NCBI GenBank assembly: GCA_031259345.1
Contig: JAIRLQ010000045.1
Span: forward strand, 1 to 11,561
DNA: 11,561 nt
Direction of reading: 5' to 3'
Source: Treponema sp.
GTDB lineage: Bacteria > Spirochaetota > Spirochaetia > Treponematales > Breznakiellaceae
Part shown: piece after piece, positions 6,018-11,561 of the stretch
Layout: every line of letters begins with the position of its first letter
Position numbering within the stretch: position 1 is the first letter of the stretch
Notes under the pieces: model-generated
Seen by the model: only the letters and a program-made list of their open reading frames with translations
Told to the model about the DNA's origin: nothing
Database searches by the model: none
Made by a program: the position numbers and the translations under genes

Positions 6018-6040
6018 GCTTCCCCGGCGGACGGGGAAGC
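6018..6040. repeat. Perfect 8-bp stem hairpin before the SH3 lipoprotein gene
   Basis: GCTTCCCC (6018-6025) and GGGGAAGC (6033-6040) form a perfect stem with a 7-base loop. It is stable but lacks a T-run on either side, so it is not a classical intrinsic terminator. It stands between the mini-ORF and the SH3 lipoprotein gene. Confidence 0.5.
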
Positions 6041-6084
6041 GGGGTCTGGCGAAAATTCCTTTGGTTTGGTAGAATTCACTTCCA

Positions 6085-7731
6085 ATGATTTTTTCGTGGA
6101 TAAAAAACCGCCTTTTTTTCTCTTGCATGAGATGTGGCCCCGCCTTTTTTCTGGCAGGGGCTATTTTTCTTTTTTCATCATGTTCCGGGCAGCTTGGTTA
6201 CGGTATCCTGCTTTGGGCATCGGATGATCCCGCGATTCCTTCCGGAACTGTGCTGCCTGTGTATATCCGCTCAAATATCAATCGTGTCTGGGTTGCCGGC
6301 ATTCCGCAGGAATACCGGGATGCGGAAAACAAAATAGACAAATTTGAAATTCCCCTGGAAAAGCTTGAATTCGCGGGAAGCAAAAAAAAGGCAAGGCAAA
6401 GAGCCGAAGAATTTGCGCCCTATGCCCTAACCTATGCGGAAACTTTGCAGGACGGGCTTCCTATCCGGGAAACCCCCGATAACGGCGCCCGGCGGGTTTA
6501 CCGCCTTAAATTGGGGGAGATAATTAAAATCCTCTCTCCTGCCGAAGGAAGCCCGGCGGTAGGCGCCCGGGGCGACCCCCTTCCGGGGCAATGGTTTTAT
6601 GTCTTAACGGAAGACGGCGTAACGGGGTATTGCTTTTCCTACCGCCTCAAAACATTTGAACATTCAGACGGCATCTTGGTATCAGCCCCAAAAGAAGACG
6701 GCCCCGCGGAAGACCCTGAACTTGAGCGGCTTCTTTCGCAGGCCTGGTCGGCGGAAGCCTACGGAACCATGGTCAATAGCCGGCGCGTCAATCTTGAAGA
6801 GCTTTCCCTGCATTGGGGCTTTGATCCCGGCCAGGACTCAGGAGCAGCCCATATCAAAACCAAAGACTATGACAGAACTTTTTCCTATTCACGGATACTC
6901 CCAACGGGTACCCGTTCCTGGCGTTTTGAAGGGACTTCGCTTCAGATGAACCTGCGTTCGGATACCGTTTTGGCTGTGCAGTTTACCGAAACAGGCGGCC
7001 TTTTAAAAACCCTGCTGTTTGTGGCCCTTCCGGCGGATGTGGACGATCTTATTGTCCAGGAAACAGCCCGCCGCCAGGAACTTTATGCAAATATCTTTTC
7101 CCAGGGCCCGGTTTTTACCAGCCACAACTACGGAACCATCACTTTTTTGGAAGAAGGCCGTTTTACCTGGACCGGCAATAACCTGTTGATTCCCCAGATA
7201 ATACCCGCGGCGGCTTTGGGGTCCGGCACGGTGCAGATGAGGCTTTTCCTTTCCCAAAGTCTTTCGCAAACTTACAGCGGCGCAATTTCATTTTTCTTTA
7301 ACAGCGCAGGCGGTTCCGCGGGGAGCGTAAATTTTATGTATTCCCTGGATTCATCCAGCGAGCGCCAGGGCTTCCGTCTTGAATATGTCCCCGACACAAG
7401 CCTTGACGATATAGTCGTAGTCCGCCGTTCATCTTCCCCGCTGGTGCTTTACTTTTTTAAAGCCGAAGCTCCCGTCCTGCCCTCCGGCATTCCGGGAGAA
7501 GCTTTAAACCTCGAAAACCCGGGCGGCGGAAGAACAAGCAATAATTATTTTAATAATTATGATGATTATGATTATATTGAAGGCTTTGGTGAATATTCGG
7601 ATCCGGAAATACCCTTTCCAGATGAGGGCGAAGCGGCCGAAGAGGAACCGGAATTGACAAATGAAGAGGGACTAAAGCCTGTCGAAAGCCCCTTGGAAAT
7701 TAATCAACCAACCCCTCAGGATAATAATTAG
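6085..7731 (+). CDS. SH3-domain lipoprotein, spirochaetal type
   Basis: The 548-residue product has a lipoprotein signal ending FLFSSC (Cys33 from this start), so it is probably membrane-anchored on the outer side of the cytoplasmic membrane. A bacterial SH3-like region lies near 115-190: DGLPIRETPDNGARRVYRL, then EIIKIL and GQWFYVLTEDGVTGYCFSYRL, the usual pattern of a wall- or peptide-binding SH3b domain. The middle (about 220-450) is beta-rich and unassigned. The C-terminus is low-complexity: NNYFNNYDDYDY near 488-499, then strongly acidic with many Glu and Pro. The start is uncertain. The ATG at 6085 is the first after an in-frame stop but lacks a ribosome site; the ATG at 6127 gives a shorter signal peptide. 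A TAGAAT at 6070 could be a -10 box, which would favour 6127. The ABC-F gene follows after 3 bases, suggesting an operon. Confidence 0.8.
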   Translation: MIFSWIKNRLFFSCMRCGPAFFLAGAIFLFSSCSGQLGYGILLWASDDPAIPSGTVLPVYIRSNINRVWVAGIPQEYRDAENKIDKFEIPLEKLEFAGSKKKARQRAEEFAPYALTYAETLQDGLPIRETPDNGARRVYRLKLGEIIKILSPAEGSPAVGARGDPLPGQWFYVLTEDGVTGYCFSYRLKTFEHSDGILVSAPKEDGPAEDPELERLLSQAWSAEAYGTMVNSRRVNLEELSLHWGFDPGQDSGAAHIKTKDYDRTFSYSRILPTGTRSWRFEGTSLQMNLRSDTVLAVQFTETGGLLKTLLFVALPADVDDLIVQETARRQELYANIFSQGPVFTSHNYGTITFLEEGRFTWTGNNLLIPQIIPAAALGSGTVQMRLFLSQSLSQTYSGAISFFFNSAGGSAGSVNFMYSLDSSSERQGFRLEYVPDTSLDDIVVVRRSSSPLVLYFFKAEAPVLPSGIPGEALNLENPGGGRTSNNYFNNYDDYDYIEGFGEYSDPEIPFPDEGEAAEEEPELTNEEGLKPVESPLEINQPTPQDNN

Positions 7732-7734
7732 GCA

Positions 7735-9711
7735 ATGGGCTTTGTTCAATTTTCCCGGGTTTCCCTTGCCTTTGGCGACAGGGACATTCTTAAAGATATA
7801 AGCCTTAATCTGGCGCCGGGTTCCCGGGCTGCTCTTGCGGGGGCAAACGGCGCGGGCAAATCTACGCTGATGAAAGTTATTGCCGGAAAGATCACTGCCG
7901 ATTCCGGAGACCGGGCTGTCCAAAAGGGAACAAGAATCGCCTACCTTCCCCAGTCGGCGGAAGCCGCGGCGCTGCCCGCGCGGCAGGTAACCCTGCGGGA
8001 AGAAGCGGAAGCCGCATACAGTGAAATTATTTCTTTGTTAAACAAGATCGATGAATTGGGCGGCTGCCTTGAAAAAACTTCCGCCGGCTCGGGTTCTACC
8101 GCCGCCCTTTTGGAAGAGCATCACAGGCTTCAGGAAGCCGTAGAAAATTCCGGCTATTACCGCAGGGAAGCTTCAATTCAGGCAGTGTTAACCGGACTTG
8201 GCTTTTCACGGACAGACCCGGACAGGCAGGTCGAAGAATTTTCCGGCGGCTGGCAAATGCGAATCGCCCTGGCAAAGGTATTGCTGCAAAACCCGGACAT
8301 ACTCCTTTTGGATGAGCCGACCAATTACCTGGACATTGAAGCCCGAAACTGGCTTGAAACCTGGCTCCAGTCTTTTTCCGGGGGCTACCTTTTGGTTTCC
8401 CATGACCGCTATTTTTTGGATGTTACCGTCAACGAAGTGTACGAAATTTTCCAGGGAACCTGCAAACGTTACGCGGGGAACTATTCGTCATACGAAAAAA
8501 CACGGAAAGCCGATCTTGAAAGCCTTATAAAACGTTACGAAGCCCAACAGGAAGAAATTGCCAAAACAGAAGCCCTTATCCGCCGCTTTCGTTACAAGGC
8601 TGCCAAAGCGGCTTTTGCCCAGGAACTCATCAAGCGCCTTGAAAAAATGGAACGCATCGATATCCCCGAATCTTTAAAAAAAATTAACATTACGTTTCCG
8701 GAGCCGCCGCATTCAGGCCGCGTCGCCTGCACCCTTGAAGGCATTTGTAAAAGTTATGGCAGAAGGAACATCATTTCAAACCTGGACTTGATTTTGGAAG
8801 CGGGCGAAAGGCTTTTGGTTACCGGTTTTAACGGTGCGGGCAAAACCACCCTTTTGCGAATAATCGCGGGACAGGATCAAAATTACCAGGGCACGGTAAA
8901 ATACGGCGCCGGTATCGCGCCGGGTTATTTTTCCCAGGATGCCGCCGAAACCCTGACAGGGGAACAAAGCGTCCTGGACTATATGGAAAGCGAAGCCCCT
9001 ACCCACTTAATCCCAAAAGTGCGGGATATGCTGGGGGCATTTCTCTTCCGGGGCGATGATGTGTTTAAACCCCTTTCGGTTTTGTCCGGCGGGGAAAAAA
9101 GCCGGCTTGCCCTTTTAAAAATGCTTTTAAAGCCCATGAATCTCCTTATTCTGGACGAACCTACAAACCACCTGGATCTCTACTCCAAAGACATACTCCT
9201 TGACTGCCTAAAGGCTTTTGCCGGTACTATCATTTTTGTTTCCCACGACCGCGGTTTTATGGAAGCCCTTTCCACCAAAACCCTGGAACTGAAAAGCAGG
9301 GGGGACGCGCCGGGGGAACATAAACTTTATTATGGAAATTATACTTATTATTTGGAAAGTATATCCGGCGAAAAATTGACAATGCCCGATAGGGAAGAAA
9401 GCACCGCCGTAAAGAAAGCGCCCCCCCAAACGGAGCCAAGGGGGGCGGAACGCCGGGAAGCGGAAAAGCGGAAGCAGGCTTTGATACGGCGGCTTCAACG
9501 CCGGGAAGAAGAGATCCTTGCCGAACTTGAAAGACTGGAATCCGAAAAGTCTCGCCTTGAAACGGAACTGGCCCGCCCGGAAGTTTATTCCGCGGGCGAA
9601 AAAGCAAAAGCGGTCAAACAGGCCCTGGACGATACTGCCGCCCAAATTGAACAAAGAAACGCTGAATGGGCGGAAACCGCGGATGAATTGGAAAAAGCAA
9701 AAGCATCATAA
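7735..9711 (+). CDS. ABC-F family ATPase (ribosome-associated, YdiF/YheS-like)
   Basis: The 658-residue soluble protein carries two ABC ATPase domains and no membrane segment. Domain 1 has Walker A GANGAGKST at 36-44, signature FSGGWQ near 168-173 and Walker B LLLDEPTNYLD near 189-199. Domain 2 has GFNGAGKTT near 364-372, LSGGEKSRLAL near 449-459 and LILDEPTNHLD near 472-482. Between them lies the ABC-F linker with a charged helical pair (FRYKAAKAAFAQ, then LEKMERIDIPE), the P-site tRNA interaction motif region. The C-terminus (about 575-655) is a charged coiled coil with the LARPEVYSAGEKAKA signature of the ABC-F C-terminal domain. Such proteins bind the ribosomal E site and relieve stalled translation; some confer antibiotic protection. 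The linker resembles the housekeeping YdiF/YheS branch more than resistance factors. It starts 3 bases after the SH3 lipoprotein stop with only a weak ribosome site, which implies coupling. Confidence 0.93.
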   Translation: MGFVQFSRVSLAFGDRDILKDISLNLAPGSRAALAGANGAGKSTLMKVIAGKITADSGDRAVQKGTRIAYLPQSAEAAALPARQVTLREEAEAAYSEIISLLNKIDELGGCLEKTSAGSGSTAALLEEHHRLQEAVENSGYYRREASIQAVLTGLGFSRTDPDRQVEEFSGGWQMRIALAKVLLQNPDILLLDEPTNYLDIEARNWLETWLQSFSGGYLLVSHDRYFLDVTVNEVYEIFQGTCKRYAGNYSSYEKTRKADLESLIKRYEAQQEEIAKTEALIRRFRYKAAKAAFAQELIKRLEKMERIDIPESLKKINITFPEPPHSGRVACTLEGICKSYGRRNIISNLDLILEAGERLLVTGFNGAGKTTLLRIIAGQDQNYQGTVKYGAGIAPGYFSQDAAETLTGEQSVLDYMESEAPTHLIPKVRDMLGAFLFRGDDVFKPLSVLSGGEKSRLALLKMLLKPMNLLILDEPTNHLDLYSKDILLDCLKAFAGTIIFVSHDRGFMEALSTKTLELKSRGDAPGEHKLYYGNYTYYLESISGEKLTMPDREESTAVKKAPPQTEPRGAERREAEKRKQALIRRLQRREEEILAELERLESEKSRLETELARPEVYSAGEKAKAVKQALDDTAAQIEQRNAEWAETADELEKAKAS

Positions 9712-9743
9712 AACTCCAAAACACCCGGCTCGCGGATGTATTA

Positions 9744-9880
9744 GGACAGCTTTATGCGCATACATGTTGCGCCACTTAAAAAACGAACCACAGGTAATAG
9801 TATTTAAAAAGCGGCCCACAATAAAAGCGCATTTACTCCGCAAATCCAAACAGGACGCCCGTGTACTAAGGAAGCTGTCC
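9744..9880. repeat. Possible miniature element bounded by GGACAGCTT inverted repeats
   Basis: GGACAGCTT (9744-9752) and AAGCTGTCC (9872-9880) are perfect 9-base inverted termini of a 137-base segment, and the same sequence recurs in TTCGGACAGC at 9900-9909. The segment has no gene. It resembles a MITE or IS remnant, but no target-site duplication is evident. Confidence 0.35.
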
Positions 9881-9909
9881 GAACAAGTTTTTCAAACTTT
9901 TCGGACAGC
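9874..9909. repeat. Strong hairpin with 10 + 6 bp stem
   Basis: GCTGTCCGAA (9874-9883) pairs with TTCGGACAGC (9900-9909). Inside, AAGTTT (9885-9890) pairs with AAACTT (9894-9899) around the loop TTC, with one bulged C. It is the most stable stem in the interval. No T-run follows on the plus strand, so a terminator role for the ABC-F operon is possible but not typical. Confidence 0.6.
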
Positions 9910-9911
9910 CC

Positions 9912-9938
9912 CTTTCAAAAACTGAAGTTTTGGGAAAG
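9912..9938. repeat. Second hairpin immediately after the first
   Basis: CTTTC-a-AAAACT (9912-9923) pairs with AGTTTT-gg-GAAAG (9926-9938), with a small internal loop. It lies two bases after the previous hairpin. Confidence 0.45.
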
Positions 9939-9960
9939 CCTCGAGCTTCGCGCCATTTTC

Positions 9961-9991
9961 GTTCTGCATTTCTTACCTAAGAATGAAGAAC
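9961..9991. repeat. Third hairpin of the chain, 31 bases
   Basis: GTTCT and CATT-t-CTTA (9961-9975) pair with TAAGAATG and AGAAC (9978-9991), with one mismatch and one bulged T. It is a nearly continuous inverted repeat. Confidence 0.4.
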
Positions 9992-10004
9992 CCAGGAGTA
10001 AACT

Positions 10005-10022
10005 CCGGGGTATGGACCCCGG
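10005..10022. repeat. Fourth hairpin, perfect 7-bp GC-rich stem
   Basis: CCGGGGT (10005-10011) and ACCCCGG (10016-10022) form a perfect stem with the loop ATGG. An overlapping alternative stem uses GGAGT-aa-ACTCC just to its left. No T-run follows on either strand. Confidence 0.5.
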
Positions 10023-10064
10023 CTTCCAATCTTGTTCGCCACACAATACCTCTTGTCAGTGCAG

Positions 10065-10100
10065 CGGTGGTGGTCGCCCTGATTAACGCAACCACCACCG
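10065..10100. repeat. 10-bp inverted repeat at the break of the permease fragment
   Basis: CGGTGGTGGT (10065-10074) and ACCACCACCG (10091-10100) are perfect inverted arms around a 16-base loop. Recognisable permease sequence stops at the edge of the left arm, so the repeat coincides with the breakpoint. Confidence 0.5.
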
Positions 10101-10319
10101 GCAAAGCAATGAGCATGTGGGAGAGGATCAGGGCGGTGTAGGAATCCATGAGATGCAGGCGGGAGAACACAATATACCAGGCATAAGGAAAGAAATTCCC
10201 GACATGAGCTGCGCCAAAAGGATGAGTATGAGGAGCCGCTTCTGTTTGAACCGGGCGATGGAATATGCCGCCGGCAGGCCGATGACAAGGGAAAACAGGA
10301 CGGCCGAAGACTGTCCCAA
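10075..10319 (-). pseudogene. Fragment of a MalG/UgpE-type sugar ABC transporter permease, frameshifted
   Basis: Read on the minus strand, 10319 to about 10200 encodes GQSSAVLFSLVIGLPAAYS followed by IARFKQKRLLILILLAQLM, the start of the binding-protein-dependent permease domain. From about 10200 to 10075 the next frame continues with FFPYAWYIVFSRLHLMDSY, ALILSHMLIALPVVVALIRA. Together they align as one continuous permease segment of the carbohydrate CUT1 inner-membrane type, with correct spacing if a single base is missing near 10200. Both ends are gone: there is no N-terminal helix or start and no C-terminal half with the EAA loop. The rest of the transporter (binding protein, partner permease) is not in the window. 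It is clearly a relic and cannot give a working transporter. Confidence 0.75.
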
Positions 10320-10337
10320 TTTGATTTGTCAAAGATA

Positions 10338-10366
10338 AATGTAAAATACTCAAGCAATTTTACATT
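10338..10366. repeat. AT-rich inverted repeat downstream of the AAA+ gene
   Basis: AATGTAAAAT (10338-10347) and ATTTTACATT (10357-10366) are perfect 10-base arms with a 9-base loop. It lies about 80 bases past the AAA+ stop in its direction of transcription and could help end that transcript, although the following T-run is poor. It could equally be an operator-like palindrome. Confidence 0.35.
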
Positions 10367-10448
10367 CAACCACAGGCAACCGCAACGAACCTAACGGTAA
10401 TGAAATATGCTCCTTAATACATCATGCCGCAACAGCCCCCTTCCCCAA

Positions 10449-11561
10449 TCATTCCACGCGGAACCCAATCCGTTTCATGTCTTCCTTTTCCAGCATTTCT
10501 TCCCTGCAAAGTGTGATAATATCGCATAACATCGGCGTTACGCCGGTAAGGATGGCGCATACCATCTGTCTGCGGGCAATGTTTTCTATCTGGCCACCGG
10601 AAAAGTCGAAGTTTTTGGAAAGCGTAAGCGCGTCATCGCCGGAGAGTGTGGGAATAATGTTCTGCCAGATGGCCTTCTTCGCCATTATATCGGGCTTTTC
10701 AAATTCTATCTTGTAGAGGAAACGGCGTTCAAAGGCTTTATCCAGATTGCCCGTCATGTTGGTAGTAGCGATAAGGATTCCGGACAGGTCTTCCATCTCC
10801 TGCAGGATGATGTTCTGAATGGAGTTCTCGGTTTGTTCAGGGCCGTTGCGAGAGGCGCCCAACTCCCGCCGCTTTCCCAGAACCGCGTCCGCCTCGTTAA
10901 AGAGCAAGATAGGGGTACGGCCGCCGCTTTTTACCGCGCCCCGGTAGTGATCGAACACCGCCTTTATGCGTTTTTCGCTCTCGCCGAACCACATGCTTTT
11001 GGTTTCCGCTATGTCTACCATCATGATGTCCCGTCCCGTTTCCCGGGCTATCTGGTACACGGTCTCCGTCTTGCCCGTACCGGGAGGCCCGCTGAACAGG
11101 CAGGCAAAACCGGTATGCATGTTGTTTTCCTCAAGGCGTTTCTGAATGTTTTTAAAGTTTTCTTCACACAAGAGGCTGGTAAGTTCGGCTATCCGCCGTG
11201 TAATTTTTTCACTGTAAAACAGTTTTTTGGCTGCAAGCGTTTCCGCGAAGATAAAGTCCTTGCTATGATGCCTTGATTTCTCTTTTATATCGACATCCGC
11301 AAGGAATTCGTTTTTTGACTTTTCAGTAAACCTGAAATATTTGGTATCCGCCATGCCGTCATGGCAGTCGTTTTCTATCAACCCTCTTTTTAGAAGCTTA
11401 TGTTCCCGGGATTTAAAGCGCCGCTCAATCTGCCGGGTTTCACCCTGGCCAAGTATGGGGCGCAGACTGGATAACGGCAGCGTTTCTACATCATCATACA
11501 GAAGGGCGCAGCAAAAAACAAACAAAATCAGAACAGAACCTTCTCCCAGATCGTACTCCTT
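10449..11561 (-). CDS. AAA+ ATPase, C-terminal part (N-terminus outside window)
   Basis: The frame is open from the right edge of the window to TGA at 10449-10451, giving 370 residues with no compelling start. A TTG at 11525 lacks a ribosome site and the sequence upstream continues in frame, so the gene extends beyond the window. One AAA+ module is visible: Walker A GPPGTGKT (11067-11090), Walker B ILLFNEAD about 60 residues later, sensor-1 ATTN, and the RRF arginine pair in AFERRFLYKIEF, followed by a helical lid with FSGGQIENIARR. Walker B has Asn where Asp is usual (NEAD for DEAD) but keeps the catalytic Glu; I recall this as a feature of a bacterial AAA+ branch with an N-terminal helical domain. 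The visible N-terminal part is charged and helical (RQIERRFKSREHKLLKRGLIEN). The substrate is unknown. An energy-dependent remodelling role is inferred. Confidence 0.88.
   Translation of the reverse strand, partial: KEYDLGEGSVLILFVFCCALLYDDVETLPLSSLRPILGQGETRQIERRFKSREHKLLKRGLIENDCHDGMADTKYFRFTEKSKNEFLADVDIKEKSRHHSKDFIFAETLAAKKLFYSEKITRRIAELTSLLCEENFKNIQKRLEENNMHTGFACLFSGPPGTGKTETVYQIARETGRDIMMVDIAETKSMWFGESEKRIKAVFDHYRGAVKSGGRTPILLFNEADAVLGKRRELGASRNGPEQTENSIQNIILQEMEDLSGILIATTNMTGNLDKAFERRFLYKIEFEKPDIMAKKAIWQNIIPTLSGDDALTLSKNFDFSGGQIENIARRQMVCAILTGVTPMLCDIITLCREEMLEKEDMKRIGFRVE

Larger units (their letters stand above)
9712..10448. other. 737-base interval without an intact gene, rich in inverted repeats
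   Basis: This stretch between the ABC-F gene and the AAA+ gene contains no complete coding sequence that I can support. It holds the GGACAGCTT repeats and successive hairpins listed separately (9744-10022), a decayed permease fragment (10075-10319) and an AT-rich inverted repeat (10338-10366). Short open frames across it change phase and show no convincing family pattern apart from the permease. It reads as accumulated remnant DNA. Confidence 0.7.

Noticed and set aside
6018..6040. Intrinsic terminator ahead of the SH3 lipoprotein gene
   Set aside because: The stem is good but no T-run follows on either strand, so it is listed only as a hairpin.
9208..9654. Minus-strand frames under the end of the ABC-F gene
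   Set aside because: They are mirror frames of the coiled-coil coding region and carry no recognisable domain.
10117..10338. Plus-strand 73-codon frame in the gene-poor interval
   Set aside because: It is antisense to the permease relic, whose family pattern is clear on the other strand.
10449..11525. Complete AAA+ gene starting at the TTG at 11525
   Set aside because: No ribosome site precedes the TTG and the frame continues without a stop to the window edge, so the gene is partial.

Overview
The window reads as chromosomal DNA from a host-associated spirochaete, most likely a gut Treponema. This is an inference from gene content: several short-spacer lipoproteins, an SH3-type lipoprotein next to an ABC-F ATPase, an MFS-HEAT fusion, and a roughly half-GC genome. 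It was not tested by any search. The first ~230 bases are much more AT-rich than the rest and look like the edge of a differently composed segment.

Layout. 1-144 (+) is the C-terminal end of a probable HD-domain protein. 252-2073 (-) is a compact three-gene run, transcribed in the order URO-D-like protein, HIT-family hydrolase, small lipoprotein, with a good promoter at 2148-2176. 2203-2559 (-) is a short FMN-binding-domain lipoprotein with a covalent-flavinylation motif. Divergent from it, 2665-4941 (+) is a 758-residue protein made of a 12-helix MFS transporter followed by a HEAT-repeat domain. Converging on its stop codon, with overlapping stops, is a two-gene toxin/antitoxin-like module (5385 to 4938, -) with its own near-consensus promoter.

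The most unusual object is at 5445-5800, immediately behind that promoter. It is an array of 17 units at an exact 21-bp period. Each unit is a 14-bp mostly palindromic core plus a 7-bp linker, in two core families, and the array is bounded by near-identical 20-bp direct repeats. It is not CRISPR, and its substitution pattern does not look protein-coding although it is open on both strands. Beyond it are a GC hairpin, a 25-codon mini-ORF with a perfect Shine-Dalgarno, and another hairpin; this stretch looks like remnant or regulatory DNA.

6085-9711 (+) holds an SH3-domain lipoprotein and, 3 bases later, an ABC-F translation-factor-like ATPase; these are probably cotranscribed. 9712-10448 has no intact gene. 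It contains a chain of inverted repeats (9744-10022) and a frameshifted, truncated fragment of a MalG-type sugar ABC permease (10319 to 10075, -). The right edge (10449-11561, -) is an AAA+ ATPase whose N-terminus lies outside the window.

The genes do not form one pathway. They fall into housekeeping or envelope units separated by two decaying, repeat-rich intervals (5386-6084 and 9712-10448) where accessory DNA has turned over.
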